Shown here piece after piece: positions 28,696 through 37,731 of a stretch of DNA of 64,000 nucleotides. A program made the position numbers and the translations under genes. The notes beneath the pieces are model-generated. The model was not told the origin of the DNA, ran no database searches, and worked only from the letters and a program-made list of their open reading frames with translations. Position 1 is the stretch's first letter. Each line of letters begins with the position of its first letter. This stretch comes from an uncultured bacterium (lineage in GTDB: Bacteria; Myxococcota_A; Bradymonadia; UBA7976; VGTA01). Location: the NCBI GenBank assembly GCA_943788935.1, contig CALSSE010000007.1:291871-355870 (forward strand), written 5' to 3'.

Positions 28696-31356
28696 TTAAT
28701 CTTGAGTCTCAGCGGAGTTACGGGGGTAGCATGTACGGAGAAGCGCTGGACCAAAGATGAGGTCAATGAGCATGGCCATCGCCGCGCTGAGGCCGATGAG
28801 TAAACCGAAAATTTGGATATTTTTCATATCGGAGAAGATATAGGCAAAGAAGCCTAAAGTGAGAATACTGCTCGTGGTTACCATCGCTCGACCTGCGTGA
28901 TTGAGCGAGGCATTAATCGCAGAGAATGAATCGCCATCCTCCTCAAAATGAATCCTAAAGTGGTGAAGGAGGTGGACTGTATCATCGACCGCTAATCCGA
29001 TCGCAATAGAGGCGATGAGGATATTATTCATGTCAATGGTGATCCCCATAAAACCCATGAAGCCCATCAACCAAATGATCGGGATGAGGTTGGGGATCAT
29101 AGAGAGTAGGCCGAGCTTTAACCCTTTGAGCATAAAGATCATAATGATTGTGATCACCAAGAGCGCTGAGCCAAAGCTCTTCACTAAATCGAGGAGGAGG
29201 GCTCCCACTGTACTTACTAAAGTGTACACTGTTCCTGTTGGAGAGATCTTGGCATGGGCGGGTATGTACTTATCGATCCCCTCCTGAACATGATCGGTCA
29301 AGCCACGGTAAGCGGTCGCTTCAAGCCATTGTAATCGGACCGTCATCTGGGAAATACTTAGGTCGTTGGTCGCTAGTTTTCGCAGCTGATCAGGGCCTGA
29401 GTTTTCAAAGAGGAAGAGGAGTTGAGAGAGCTCCTCATCAGAGTCAGGGAGACGATATTCTTTTTGTAGCCCCCCTTTGAGTGCTCGACGAGTCTCTTTG
29501 ATGATATCATTTATATTGATTGAGTTACCGATGATCTCCCCATATTCGGGGTGAATATAGCTCGTGATATGTTCTTTGAGCGCCTCTATAGACTTAATCA
29601 ACTCAAGATCCTTCATCCCTCTCTCTCCGCCTTCGATGAGGAGTTGTAGGTTGGCGCTCCCTCCAACTTCACGATCGGTGATGTCAAAAGCGATCTTAGT
29701 GGGCTGTCCCTCGGGTAGCCACGCGAGAGGGCTATGCCACACTCGCAGCTTAGTTGCTCCAAAGAGGGCGATAAAGGTGATTATTAGCCCAGTGATGAGG
29801 GTGAGATGTCTTCGCTTTCTCTCTTTTGAAGACTCGGGCCTTATCAAACCATGGGGAGTGAGACCTGCGCCTCCATCAGAGATAAAGGAGATGAATCGAT
29901 CAAGCCAATCGGGAGCGGTCGGTAAAGTTGTTGTGGTCTCCTCTTCTTCATCGACGCGGAGGCCGAGGAGACTCCCTCGGTTAAAAGAGAGGATCATCGG
30001 TAAGAAGAAGACAGAGTGGAAGCACGCAGCGCCTACGCCAAAAGCGCCTGCGGTACCCATCTCTTGGATGGCAGGGATCGACGCGAGACGAAAGGAGAGG
30101 AGACCCACCATGGTGGTGAGGCTAGTGAAGAGGACAGGGACACCGGTCATCGCGACAGTCTCAATAGCGGCTAGTTTGGGGTCTCGATGTTTTTTGAAGT
30201 GATCTCTATAGACCGATAAGAGATGAACGCTGTCCCCTATCCCTACACAAATAATAAAAGCGGGGAGTATATTGCTGAGCATAGTCACCGGCATACCAAA
30301 GAGACACATCAGTGCGAAGGTGTTGAGCGCAGCCATCGCCACCACGATAATCGGAGGGATTACCCCAATAAGGTGACGAAATTGATAAGTGAGCATCCCC
30401 AACATCAGGATCACTGAGAGGATGAGTAAAACCTTCAGTGTACCGAGTAGGGAATGCTTAAGCGTCTTATTGAGCTCCGGCATACCAGAGATCTTTACAT
30501 CAAAAACATGATCCTGATGATACCCCTTGGCGATCTCAGTAATTCTTTGGTTGACGATGATCGTGTCGTCTTCTGACATAAAGTTCGCTCGCAAGAGGAT
30601 GAGGCTGTGTCGCCCCCTCTCTCCGACCACTTGGCCGACGAGCGTCTTATCTTTGAGGATAAGGGTCTTCAATTGTGGGAGGGTTTCAGAGTTAGGGAGT
30701 GGAGTGAGCCATTTATCGATGATAATCCCGTCTTCTGTACCTTTGGTCCGACGAGCGTTGATCAGAGAGGTGACCTCTTCAATCACCGTGCTCTCATCTT
30801 CTTCTCCCCACCCGCTATCGGTCTCACCGAGGCCATCATCAAAACCGAAGCTATCACCGAGGCTCTCTGTCGATGAGCTCTCTTCGGTTGGGCTCGCTCC
30901 TTGAGCTCGCTTTGCGATGTCGCCTCGGCGCTCTCCAAGACTCTCGATCTGAACATTGAGACCTTCGAGCTCGTCATGTAATGACTTAAGTTTGTTTAAG
31001 TAGGGCATACTGAAAACATCGCCCTCGATGAGGACCATAAAGTAGTCATCTCGTCCAAAGAGGTCTCGGTAACGCTCGAGCACTTCGACCGAATTGTTAC
31101 TGGGATCACTGAAGGCGTCGACAGAGGTGTCTACTATGAGACCGGGGCTTCCGATGATAGATTGCCTAAGTTCCGAGACCGATGGAGGGAGTACCTCAGC
31201 GGGGATAATTAGGCCGACCGATCCCGCTGTCATGACTAAGGTGATGAGGGTGACCCAAAGAGGGTGCTCAATGATCCATCGAGCCCAATAGAAGAAAAAT
31301 CGGTTATGGTGAGCTTGGGGTTCATATTGCACAGCTGGCTTCTTCTTTTGACTCAT
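28696..31356 (-). CDS. RND superfamily (MMPL/SSD-type) exporter
   Basis: 886 residues in the pattern of the predicted RND exporters: one TM (about 33-53), a large periplasmic domain with an acidic Ser/Glu-rich insert, a block of five TMs containing VGIGDSVHLLSVYRDH, a second periplasmic loop, and a second five-TM block containing IGLAVDDTVHLLHHFRIH. The Asp-bearing TM4 and TM10 motifs are those used for proton coupling. Unlike AcrB it is about 890 residues, as in MMPL/HpnN-like lipid or hopanoid exporters. No membrane-fusion or TolC partner is adjacent. Substrate is unknown; an outer-membrane lipid is plausible for the family. Confidence 0.88.
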   Translation of the reverse strand: MSQKKKPAVQYEPQAHHNRFFFYWARWIIEHPLWVTLITLVMTAGSVGLIIPAEVLPPSVSELRQSIIGSPGLIVDTSVDAFSDPSNNSVEVLERYRDLFGRDDYFMVLIEGDVFSMPYLNKLKSLHDELEGLNVQIESLGERRGDIAKRAQGASPTEESSSTESLGDSFGFDDGLGETDSGWGEEDESTVIEEVTSLINARRTKGTEDGIIIDKWLTPLPNSETLPQLKTLILKDKTLVGQVVGERGRHSLILLRANFMSEDDTIIVNQRITEIAKGYHQDHVFDVKISGMPELNKTLKHSLLGTLKVLLILSVILMLGMLTYQFRHLIGVIPPIIVVAMAALNTFALMCLFGMPVTMLSNILPAFIICVGIGDSVHLLSVYRDHFKKHRDPKLAAIETVAMTGVPVLFTSLTTMVGLLSFRLASIPAIQEMGTAGAFGVGAACFHSVFFLPMILSFNRGSLLGLRVDEEEETTTTLPTAPDWLDRFISFISDGGAGLTPHGLIRPESSKERKRRHLTLITGLIITFIALFGATKLRVWHSPLAWLPEGQPTKIAFDITDREVGGSANLQLLIEGGERGMKDLELIKSIEALKEHITSYIHPEYGEIIGNSININDIIKETRRALKGGLQKEYRLPDSDEELSQLLFLFENSGPDQLRKLATNDLSISQMTVRLQWLEATAYRGLTDHVQEGIDKYIPAHAKISPTGTVYTLVSTVGALLLDLVKSFGSALLVITIIMIFMLKGLKLGLLSMIPNLIPIIWLMGFMGFMGITIDMNNILIASIAIGLAVDDTVHLLHHFRIHFEEDGDSFSAINASLNHAGRAMVTTSSILTLGFFAYIFSDMKNIQIFGLLIGLSAAMAMLIDLIFGPALLRTCYPRNSAETQD

Positions 31357-32026
31357 CTCAAGTGTCCAATCATTTTTAAGCGATAATTTAGATCTCAGCC
31401 GAAGGTGACAAGAGAATAAATAATTTATTGATCAATGAACTACAGCTCATTGATCCGCAATAGTGATTTTGTAGTCCTCTCAGTTGACTTAAGCGCTGAG
31501 CTCTCTTCTGTCATGGTCAGTGAGTGAAACAGCTCTGTTATTCTTAGTGAGTGAAACAGTCAGTGGGAGTGAGAATTAGATACATGATCAAATGTTCATG
31601 CTCATAACGATACTTAAGTAATGATGACTTGTAAATTGATACCAATGTCCATGTTCAATAGATTTGTTTAAATAGAGCCATAGCTTTTATATATGAGGGT
31701 TGATGGTCACATTAAATATATTAATAGGTAACCATCGATAATAGTACTTTACTGAAGGTTAGACTTTTCATGAAATGTAGAGCTCGTGTTCAACTCAGAG
31801 ATAAACGAGAGGTGGACTAAAGATGGGCAAGAGGTGAACAAGAGGTGGGCTAAAGATGAAACCTCACATCCTGTTATCGTCAAGTGATCAACTTGTGGCA
31901 TCAGAGTGATTCACAAGGTAAGATCCTTCAACGGTGATCGATGAGATGTGACAGAAGAATGGAACTTGACAGCGGGAGGTATGATGTGAACTTTCAACTC
32001 TCGCTAAACCAAGGAGCTAACTAAAG
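31357..32026. other. 670-bp gene-free intergenic region with two direct-repeat pairs
   Basis: No credible coding region. It is AT-rich in the middle (31580-31760). It contains a perfect 14-bp direct repeat (31519-31532 and 31546-31559, core GTGAGTGAAACAG) and a 17-bp direct repeat with one mismatch (31809-31825 and 31842-31858, core GAGGTGGACTAAAGATG). It separates divergent transcripts (RND exporter leftward, gshB rightward), so promoters for both should lie here. AAGGAG at about 32011 serves gshB. A small RNA or regulator-binding array is possible but unproven. Confidence 0.5.
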
Positions 32027-32977
32027 ATGAAGATCCTCTCTATTATGGACCCGCTTTCTAGATTGAGCTTACCCCAAGATACCACTGTCGGTTTTATCAC
32101 CGCGGCGGCCAAGCGTGGGCATGATATCTATATCTGTGTCCCTGAGCAGCTCTCTTTAATAGATGATCAGGCATGGGTCGCAGCTCAGAGAGTCGGAGTG
32201 CCTGATGACGATGTGATCGAAGTGATCGAAGATCATTGGTGTTCACTTCGACAGTTCGATTGTGTCTGGATGAGAAAAGATCCCCCGCTCGACCAAGCCT
32301 ATTTACATGCCACGTACTTGTTAGACTTCGCCAATACTTGGGTCATCAACCCTCCTGAGCTGTTAAGGAGCTTTAATGAGAAGCTCTACGCGCTGCAGTT
32401 TCTCGATATTACTCCTCACACTAGAGTGAGCGCCTCTCCTGATCGGGTCTTAGCTTGGCTGAAGGAGAGGGGTGAACCGATGATCGTAAAACCCCTAGAC
32501 GGCTATGGTGGTCTCGGAGTGTTTTTGTTAAGCGCTGAAGATCGGAACGCGAGGGTTAGCTTAGAGCTGCTCACCGATCATGGTCAGCGCCGAGTCGTTG
32601 TGCAAGAGTATTTACCGGCTGCTCGTCAGGGAGATCACAGAGTATTAGTGATCGATGGGGAGGTCGTGGGAGCGATCTTACGCACTCCTCAAGATGATGA
32701 TCATCGCGGGAATATTCATGTGGGCGGGGTGGTGAGTCATCTCCCGCTAAGTGAGGAGGAGCTCAAGCTCTGTCAGCGAGTTGCCGATCGTCTAAAAGCT
32801 GATGGAATCTTCTTCGCTGGCCTAGATCTGATCGGTGGTCTATTGACTGAGATCAACATCACAAGCCCGACGGGCATTCGTGAACTTAAAGCGCTCACTG
32901 GAATAGATGCGGGTGATCTATTTGTGAGGGCGATTGAACGCCGTCTCCAAATCAGCGAAGAAGGTGAGGCTCTATGA
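32027..32977 (+). CDS. gshB: Glutathione synthetase
   Basis: 316 residues, the normal length of prokaryotic GshB, with the family opening MKILSIMDPLSRLSLPQDTT, FDCVWMRKDPPLDQAYL (about 78-94), NPPELLRSFNEKLYAL, the ATP-grasp segment IVKPLDGYGGLGVF (about 150-163), QEYLPAARQGDHRVLVIDG, and INITSPTGIREL with the metal ligand Asn. It joins gamma-glutamylcysteine and glycine using ATP. No gshA is in the window. Its presence supports a glutathione-based role for the peroxidase at 25 kb. It overlaps the next gene by 4 bp (ATGA). Confidence 0.95.
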   Translation: MKILSIMDPLSRLSLPQDTTVGFITAAAKRGHDIYICVPEQLSLIDDQAWVAAQRVGVPDDDVIEVIEDHWCSLRQFDCVWMRKDPPLDQAYLHATYLLDFANTWVINPPELLRSFNEKLYALQFLDITPHTRVSASPDRVLAWLKERGEPMIVKPLDGYGGLGVFLLSAEDRNARVSLELLTDHGQRRVVVQEYLPAARQGDHRVLVIDGEVVGAILRTPQDDDHRGNIHVGGVVSHLPLSEEELKLCQRVADRLKADGIFFAGLDLIGGLLTEINITSPTGIRELKALTGIDAGDLFVRAIERRLQISEEGEAL

Positions 32978-33534
32978 CCTTTTCTAGGCTCCGTCAGCTA
33001 TGGAGTGGCCTCCCTTATGGCCACTTGGCGATGACTCTCGTTTATCTCTCTATTGATCTTCTCTATATCTCTCCCTTACAGGTGAGCGCTATTCCTAAGG
33101 GAGAGTGTCCCTCGATCGTTAAACTCTATCAGGCCGCAGTGACGCAATATGACTTAGCCCAAAAGAGCTATCTGAAGGCAGGCTGTGTGGAGACTCGAGC
33201 TAAGAAAGGCCAATGTAAAGGGCTCGAGGCAGCGGCGAGAGAGATGAGGGCGACAGTAGAGATGTTTGCTACTCGGGCTAACTCATTAAAGTGCCATCCA
33301 CAAGATGCGACGAAGAAGCCCATAGATCGCTGCCAACGCTATCGCTCGCTCGCTCAACGCTCAACTGATAAGCTCAAAGTGCTGCGTACTCAGTATAGCG
33401 CGCAGCGATGCTATGATCGCTCTTATGCCTCTCCCTGTAAGGCGTTAGATAAGGCGATGAATATTCCAAGAGAAGTGATCAAAGCAGCTCGTAGAGACGC
33501 CTTAAAAGCGGGATGCGCTTGGAACGATCAGTGA
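32974..33534 (+). CDS. Secreted Cys/Lys-rich helical protein, unknown
   Basis: 186 residues. A hydrophobic leader (about 16-37, ending near LQVSA) precedes GECPSIVKLYQAA. The mature part has eight Cys in a spaced pattern and is predominantly helical and basic (SYLKAGCVETRAKKGQCKGL, RCQRYRSLAQRS). The recurrent KxGC/KGxC placement suggests disulfide-paired helices. No family recognised. ATG overlaps the gshB stop by 4 bp, so it is translated from the gshB transcript. Its last 7 bp overlap the end of the convergent gene at 33528. Confidence 0.6.
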   Translation: MTFSRLRQLWSGLPYGHLAMTLVYLSIDLLYISPLQVSAIPKGECPSIVKLYQAAVTQYDLAQKSYLKAGCVETRAKKGQCKGLEAAAREMRATVEMFATRANSLKCHPQDATKKPIDRCQRYRSLAQRSTDKLKVLRTQYSAQRCYDRSYASPCKALDKAMNIPREVIKAARRDALKAGCAWNDQ

Positions 33535-34259
33535 GCTGACCCTCTTTGCCACATGATCACGCTGGTGGCTTTTGTCTCCGGTTTGATGGTGAATCCGCAG
33601 ACCCGGAGTGAGCTCTTACTCTGTCCCTCAGCCTCTCTTCGGGGAAGATGAGGTGTCCTTCCTCGGGTAACAAGGGTATCTACGGGGCTTTGCATGATGC
33701 TCGACTCGACCTCTATGATGACAGCTTGAACAATATATGAGGGATGACTGACGGTCAATCGTCTTGAAGCCTTCATAGAGGGGTGAGAAGCATAGGGAGG
33801 AGCTTGACTCCACATCTCTACGACATATTGATCCTGATCAAGAGTGAGCACTTCCCTGCGGTAAGCGAGAGCTCGCAGGGGAGGTCGAATTGCAGGAGGG
33901 GCCATCTCTCTCTTCTGCTGATGTCTCCGCTGCCCTTGATAAACACGAGTCACCAATGCCCCGTCGCTACTTATGAGGAGATAGTGAAGTATAAGTGACC
34001 AAGGACGATCGAGAGATGCCCCCCTAATGGACTCTCTCCGGTCACACAGTTGAGTAGATCGTTTGAGGACTAACCTCAGTTGATCAGTCGATTTGGGGAG
34101 ACGTTGGCGTGCTGCAACCGTTCCCCACTCTACCCTACTATCGATAGGCGTTTGAGCTTTTGTCGCTGTGGAGTACACTGCCAATAATAAGACCGCAAGA
34201 GAGCTCCATATCCTCACTAAGAGTGAGATCCAAGCAGACTTGGGGAGACAGAGCTTCAT
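33528..34259 (-). CDS. Hypothetical exported protein
   Basis: 243 residues with a signal-peptide-like N terminus (hydrophobic ISLLVRIWSSLAVLLLAVY, cleavage near ATKAQ, about residue 35). The mature part is basic with several beta-like segments (WSLILHYLLISSDGALVTRVY, QYVVEMWSQAP, YIVQAVIIEVESS) and two Cys. No recognisable family or catalytic motif. It lies 15 bp downstream of alanine dehydrogenase on the same strand, so may be cotranscribed with it. Its 3' end overlaps that of the convergent gshB-linked gene by 7 bp. Confidence 0.55.
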   Translation of the reverse strand: MKLCLPKSAWISLLVRIWSSLAVLLLAVYSTATKAQTPIDSRVEWGTVAARQRLPKSTDQLRLVLKRSTQLCDRRESIRGASLDRPWSLILHYLLISSDGALVTRVYQGQRRHQQKREMAPPAIRPPLRALAYRREVLTLDQDQYVVEMWSQAPPYASHPSMKASRRLTVSHPSYIVQAVIIEVESSIMQSPVDTLVTRGRTPHLPRREAEGQSKSSLRVCGFTIKPETKATSVIMWQRGSAH

Positions 34260-34273
34260 GAGGTCATGACCCC

Positions 34274-35377
34274 TTAAACGAGAGGTGAATACTCATACCC
34301 TAAGGAGGTCGCGACCGCCTGATGAGTGCAACGTCCTCGGTATGTGTTTAAGCCGAGCATCAAAGAAGGGTCCCGTCGACACGCTGCCTCGACCCCTAAA
34401 TCGACCAAGGAGAGGAGGTGAGCGCGAGTCGTATTATTGAGGGCGAGTGTACTCGTTCGTGAGACCGCGCCAGGCATATTGGCGACACAGTAGTGAACGA
34501 CATCATCGATAATATAGGTAGGGGCATCATGAGTGGTGGCGTGACAGGTTTCGATACATCCACCTTGATCAACAGCGACGTCAACGACGACCGTTCCCGC
34601 TTCCATCTCGCTGATTAACTGTCGATTGATGAGAGTTGGTGCCTTAGCTCCGGCGATCAAGACCGCTCCTATTAAAAGGTCGGCCTGCTTGGCTTGCTCA
34701 GCGATGGTATAGGGATCGCTATAGAGAGTCTGAACTCGCCCATTAAACATGAAGTCGAGCTCTTCGAGGCGCTGAGGGTTAATATCGAGAATGCGTACAT
34801 CTGCGCCCATGCCTACTGCGATCTGGGCAGCGTGTGTTCCCACTACACCTCCACCAATGATAACGACTCGACCTCTTCGGGTACCGGGCACTCCACCTAA
34901 GAGGACCCCCTTCCCTCCATAGGCTCTTTGGAGATATTGAGCGCCCACTTGAGTTGCCATACGACCAGCGACCTGGCTCATGGGGACGAGCAATGGGAGT
35001 CGACCGTCGGATGTCTCGATCGTCTCATAGGCAACACCGCTAACGTTCTTTTTGAGGAGCACCTCGGTGAGCGCTGGATCAGCGGCGAGATGGAGATAAG
35101 TATAAATGAGCTGTCCTTCTTGAATGAGGTCATACTCTGAAGAGATCGGCTCCTTCACTTTGACGATCATCTCTGAGCGAGTCCATACTTCTTCAGCGCT
35201 GTCGATTAGATCAGCTCCTGCCTCTTTATATGTATCATCAGTGAAGCCGCTCCCGCTCCCCGCTCCTCTCTCGACGAGAACTTGATGTCCACGTTGCGTT
35301 AAGGCTTTCACATGATTGGGGATCATCCCCACCCGGTACTCATGATTCTTTATCTCTTTAGGTAACCCGATCTTCAT
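34274..35377 (-). CDS. ald: Alanine dehydrogenase
   Basis: 367 residues from ATG 35377. A GAGGAG site sits 7 bases upstream, which rules out the more 5' ATG at 35392 that would overlap the site. Conserved active-site residues are in place: Arg15 (HEYRVGMIP), Lys75 (VKVKEP) and His96 (YLHLA). The NAD-binding GGGVVG lies at about 175 ([14 protein letters not shown]) and [11 protein letters not shown] near 300. The enzyme interconverts L-alanine and pyruvate with NAD and ammonium. Length equals the family norm (about 370). It is transcribed away from the PEGA gene. Confidence 0.96.
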   Translation of the reverse strand: MKIGLPKEIKNHEYRVGMIPNHVKALTQRGHQVLVERGAGSGSGFTDDTYKEAGADLIDSAEEVWTRSEMIVKVKEPISSEYDLIQEGQLIYTYLHLAADPALTEVLLKKNVSGVAYETIETSDGRLPLLVPMSQVAGRMATQVGAQYLQRAYGGKGVLLGGVPGTRRGRVVIIGGGVVGTHAAQIAVGMGADVRILDINPQRLEELDFMFNGRVQTLYSDPYTIAEQAKQADLLIGAVLIAGAKAPTLINRQLISEMEAGTVVVDVAVDQGGCIETCHATTHDAPTYIIDDVVHYCVANMPGAVSRTSTLALNNTTRAHLLSLVDLGVEAACRRDPSLMLGLNTYRGRCTHQAVATSLGYEYSPLV

Positions 35378-35656
35378 CATCTGACTCCTCATCGATTAGG
35401 CCTCATGCCTCATTCCCCTCATGGATCATGAGAGATAAGCGACAACCGCTTATGAGTAATAAGGTCGAGACTTAACAGCTAGTTTGATAGACTCTCTTGC
35501 GCGGTGACTTGTCACGGTCAAGTGAGTAGTCATTATCCTCCGTCCTAATCTATGGTGAACGTCAAGAGAGAATTGATCGTTTTGATGAAAAAAATGTTAA
35601 TTTCACTGTGAAGATGACTACACAGGATCATCACTTTGATCCTCATAAGGTGAGTG

Positions 35657-36202
35657 ATGAACGCTGATTGGCGAACTTATCTGCTGAGTATGATCGCTAT
35701 CTCTTGGGGGGTTATGGTCTGCGATTCAGGCTATGCGATACCTCATAAGCGAGAGCAGAGTTCAGCACGAACGTTATCTGAGGTAGAGAGCTCCGAAACA
35801 AGGGAATCAAAAGGGGTCATAAAGGAGAGGAGTCGACATCGCTGTCCTGATCCTCAAGTGATGATTAAGGTGAAGACCCCTGAGCTTGGGGCGAGTCTAT
35901 GGATCGATGGAAATAGAGTCGGGTACTTGCCCTTATCAGAGCGCTGTATAATCCCTGGACTGCACTTGTTTACAGTGACTAGACCAGTGACTAGACCAGT
36001 GACTAGATTAACTTCTACCAATGGAGTCCGAGAGGGAGTGAGCGGTGGGCGTTTGCGTAGGAAGGCTTCTCAACTGCTCTGGATCCCGAGCGTCCTCACT
36101 TGGTCGATTGACCTCTCTCATCTACGGTTGGTCTTGATAAACCCTATAGTGAGGAGAGTGAGGAGAGTGAGGAGAGTGAGGAGAGTGAAGAGAATGGGCT
36201 AA
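35657..36202 (+). CDS. PEGA-domain protein; possibly the 5' part of a frameshift-joined gene
   Basis: 181 residues from ATG 35657 (GTG 35654 is possible; AAGG upstream). A signal peptide (YLLSMIAISWGVMVCDSGYA) is followed by a polar linker and a PEGA domain (VMIKVKTPELGASLWIDGNR, PGLHLFTV, WSIDLSHLRLVLIN). Two DNA minisatellites lie inside: 12-bp x3 (RPVTRPVTR) and 9-bp x5 at the end, giving an odd basic tail VRRVRRVRRVKRMG. In the -1 frame the same repeat codes an acidic EES linker leading directly into the barrel gene at 36205. The heptamer AAACCCT (36139-36145) has slippery-site form. The true product may therefore extend into the next frame. Confidence 0.65.
   Translation: MNADWRTYLLSMIAISWGVMVCDSGYAIPHKREQSSARTLSEVESSETRESKGVIKERSRHRCPDPQVMIKVKTPELGASLWIDGNRVGYLPLSERCIIPGLHLFTVTRPVTRPVTRLTSTNGVREGVSGGRLRRKASQLLWIPSVLTWSIDLSHLRLVLINPIVRRVRRVRRVRRVKRMG
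36147..36190. repeat. 9-bp minisatellite at the PEGA/barrel junction
   Basis: About five tandem 9-bp units (AGTGAGGAG), the last slightly diverged. In the PEGA frame they read VRR repeats; in the downstream frame they read EES repeats. Copy-number change alone would not alter either frame. The unit contains GAGGAG, so it can also act as a run of ribosome-binding sites for GTG 36205. Confidence 0.85.
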
Positions 36203-36204
36203 AG

Positions 36205-37722
36205 GTGGTCAAAGCTCCTCGGCTCACCGATAAAGACCTGCGGGCTAAGGGGAGTCCAAAACAGTGGGTACCTACTCGTGGCCATATCAGGCTCATTAGT
36301 GGCTTGTTTCAAGAGTCGAGCGCTTTTCGTCCTCCTCAATGGCTTGCATTGAGTTCAAGAGATCCTTTGCTCTCTCCTCATCACAATAATCTCGTCAATA
36401 CTCAAGGTCTCTATTATACCTCTGATGAGAGCGCTAAGTTCCAAGGGATGAATGTCTCACTTGAGCTCTTGACCTATCAAAACCTCTATACTGACTCTCT
36501 CCCTCTAGATCGATTAAGCCCGTGGGAACGACCGGGATTACGACTCTTTTGGAGAGAGGTGATATGGCGTTATGGGGTGTCAATTGATCGAGTTGGAGAT
36601 GTTCATATTATGGTAGGTCGTCAAGTCCTCAAAGTCGCTCAGCGACGGTTGATCGGCGATGGCATTCGACTTCAAAGTCGACACTCTCTTGGAGGTCTTA
36701 AGGGGTGGGAGCTCTATCCAGAGATATCGATGATGAAGGATCGCTCAGCGATTGAGCGTCTATCCGCTGTTGAGCGTGCTTCTCAACAAGATGAATTGTG
36801 GGGACGAGTAGGTCTCTCAGGCGCCCATCGGTGGGGGGACGGTACACTCAGCATGGGAGGGTCTGTGTTAAGAGCTCTCGAAGAGTCCGGTGATGAAGGC
36901 TTCGCCTCTAGACTCTATACCGGACTCCTTGAATGGAGTTCACCAGTGCTGTGGGGGCGAGGAGAAGTGGCTTTGAGTGATCAGTATGACTTGAGTCAGG
37001 CGAGCGTCATTTCGGGGGGTCGATCAGCGAGCAGAGATCTTCATCTTGATCTAAGCGCTGATTACCGGGCCGGTGACGAGTGGGACCAACGCTGGATCCC
37101 CGGGACTCATCGACCGCTAGTCTTAGAGTCGGCACTTTACAGCGCGAGTGCTAGACTATCATGGAACCAAGCTCAAGGGCAGATGAGCTATAGCAGAGGT
37201 GAGGCCCCCTCTTGGCACGCTCACTCACTATCGATCGGTGACCTCCCTGAAGAAGGAGAGGCGTGGCGGATGATCCTACATTGGGGGTCGATCATCGGTG
37301 GGCAGAGCGGTCAACCTCTGTACACTACAGCGAGAGAGGTCAACCAAGAGCGAGTGAGTGGACAAGGCTTATCTCTGCGATTTACCCATTATCAGTTACG
37401 GAGAGGAGCGACGAGGTGGGGGCATTCTCCGTGGACAGCGGAGCGAACTTCCTCTCAAGATCAGCTCTCTGCCCTGAGTGCTGGATGGTCTCTAGAGGCT
37501 CTTCAACGCGGTAAAGGAGGGCTCATCATAGGAGCATTAATGAGTGTTGAACCACAGAGAGGATTATGGTGGCCGGAGCTTGAGCTGTCTTGGAGAGGAG
37601 AGCGATTTCGCCTCAGTGGGTCATGCGGTAGACCTCTTGATACGCTTGGAATACTCGCGCCCAATTACTGGCATACGAGGTGTGGCGTACAGCTGTACAT
37701 CTCTTCACCTGTTGAGCGATGA
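36205..37722 (+). CDS. Outer-membrane beta-barrel-like protein without its own signal peptide
   Basis: 505 residues from a weak GTG start; no ATG is available upstream, and the frame is open back to 36112 with no start codon. The protein has many alternating strands with aromatic girdles (GLRLFWREVIWRYGVSIDRV, LYTGLLEWSSPVLWGRGEVAL, GLSLRFTHYQLRRGATRW, RCGVQLYISS), like a porin or OM barrel of about 16 or more strands. The lack of a signal peptide is incompatible with export. It is explained if translation normally enters from the PEGA gene, giving a 688-residue signal peptide-PEGA-acidic linker-barrel protein. Function unknown. Confidence 0.6.
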   Translation: MVKAPRLTDKDLRAKGSPKQWVPTRGHIRLISGLFQESSAFRPPQWLALSSRDPLLSPHHNNLVNTQGLYYTSDESAKFQGMNVSLELLTYQNLYTDSLPLDRLSPWERPGLRLFWREVIWRYGVSIDRVGDVHIMVGRQVLKVAQRRLIGDGIRLQSRHSLGGLKGWELYPEISMMKDRSAIERLSAVERASQQDELWGRVGLSGAHRWGDGTLSMGGSVLRALEESGDEGFASRLYTGLLEWSSPVLWGRGEVALSDQYDLSQASVISGGRSASRDLHLDLSADYRAGDEWDQRWIPGTHRPLVLESALYSASARLSWNQAQGQMSYSRGEAPSWHAHSLSIGDLPEEGEAWRMILHWGSIIGGQSGQPLYTTAREVNQERVSGQGLSLRFTHYQLRRGATRWGHSPWTAERTSSQDQLSALSAGWSLEALQRGKGGLIIGALMSVEPQRGLWWPELELSWRGERFRLSGSCGRPLDTLGILAPNYWHTRCGVQLYISSPVER

Positions 37723-37731
37723 TCTTCTCGC

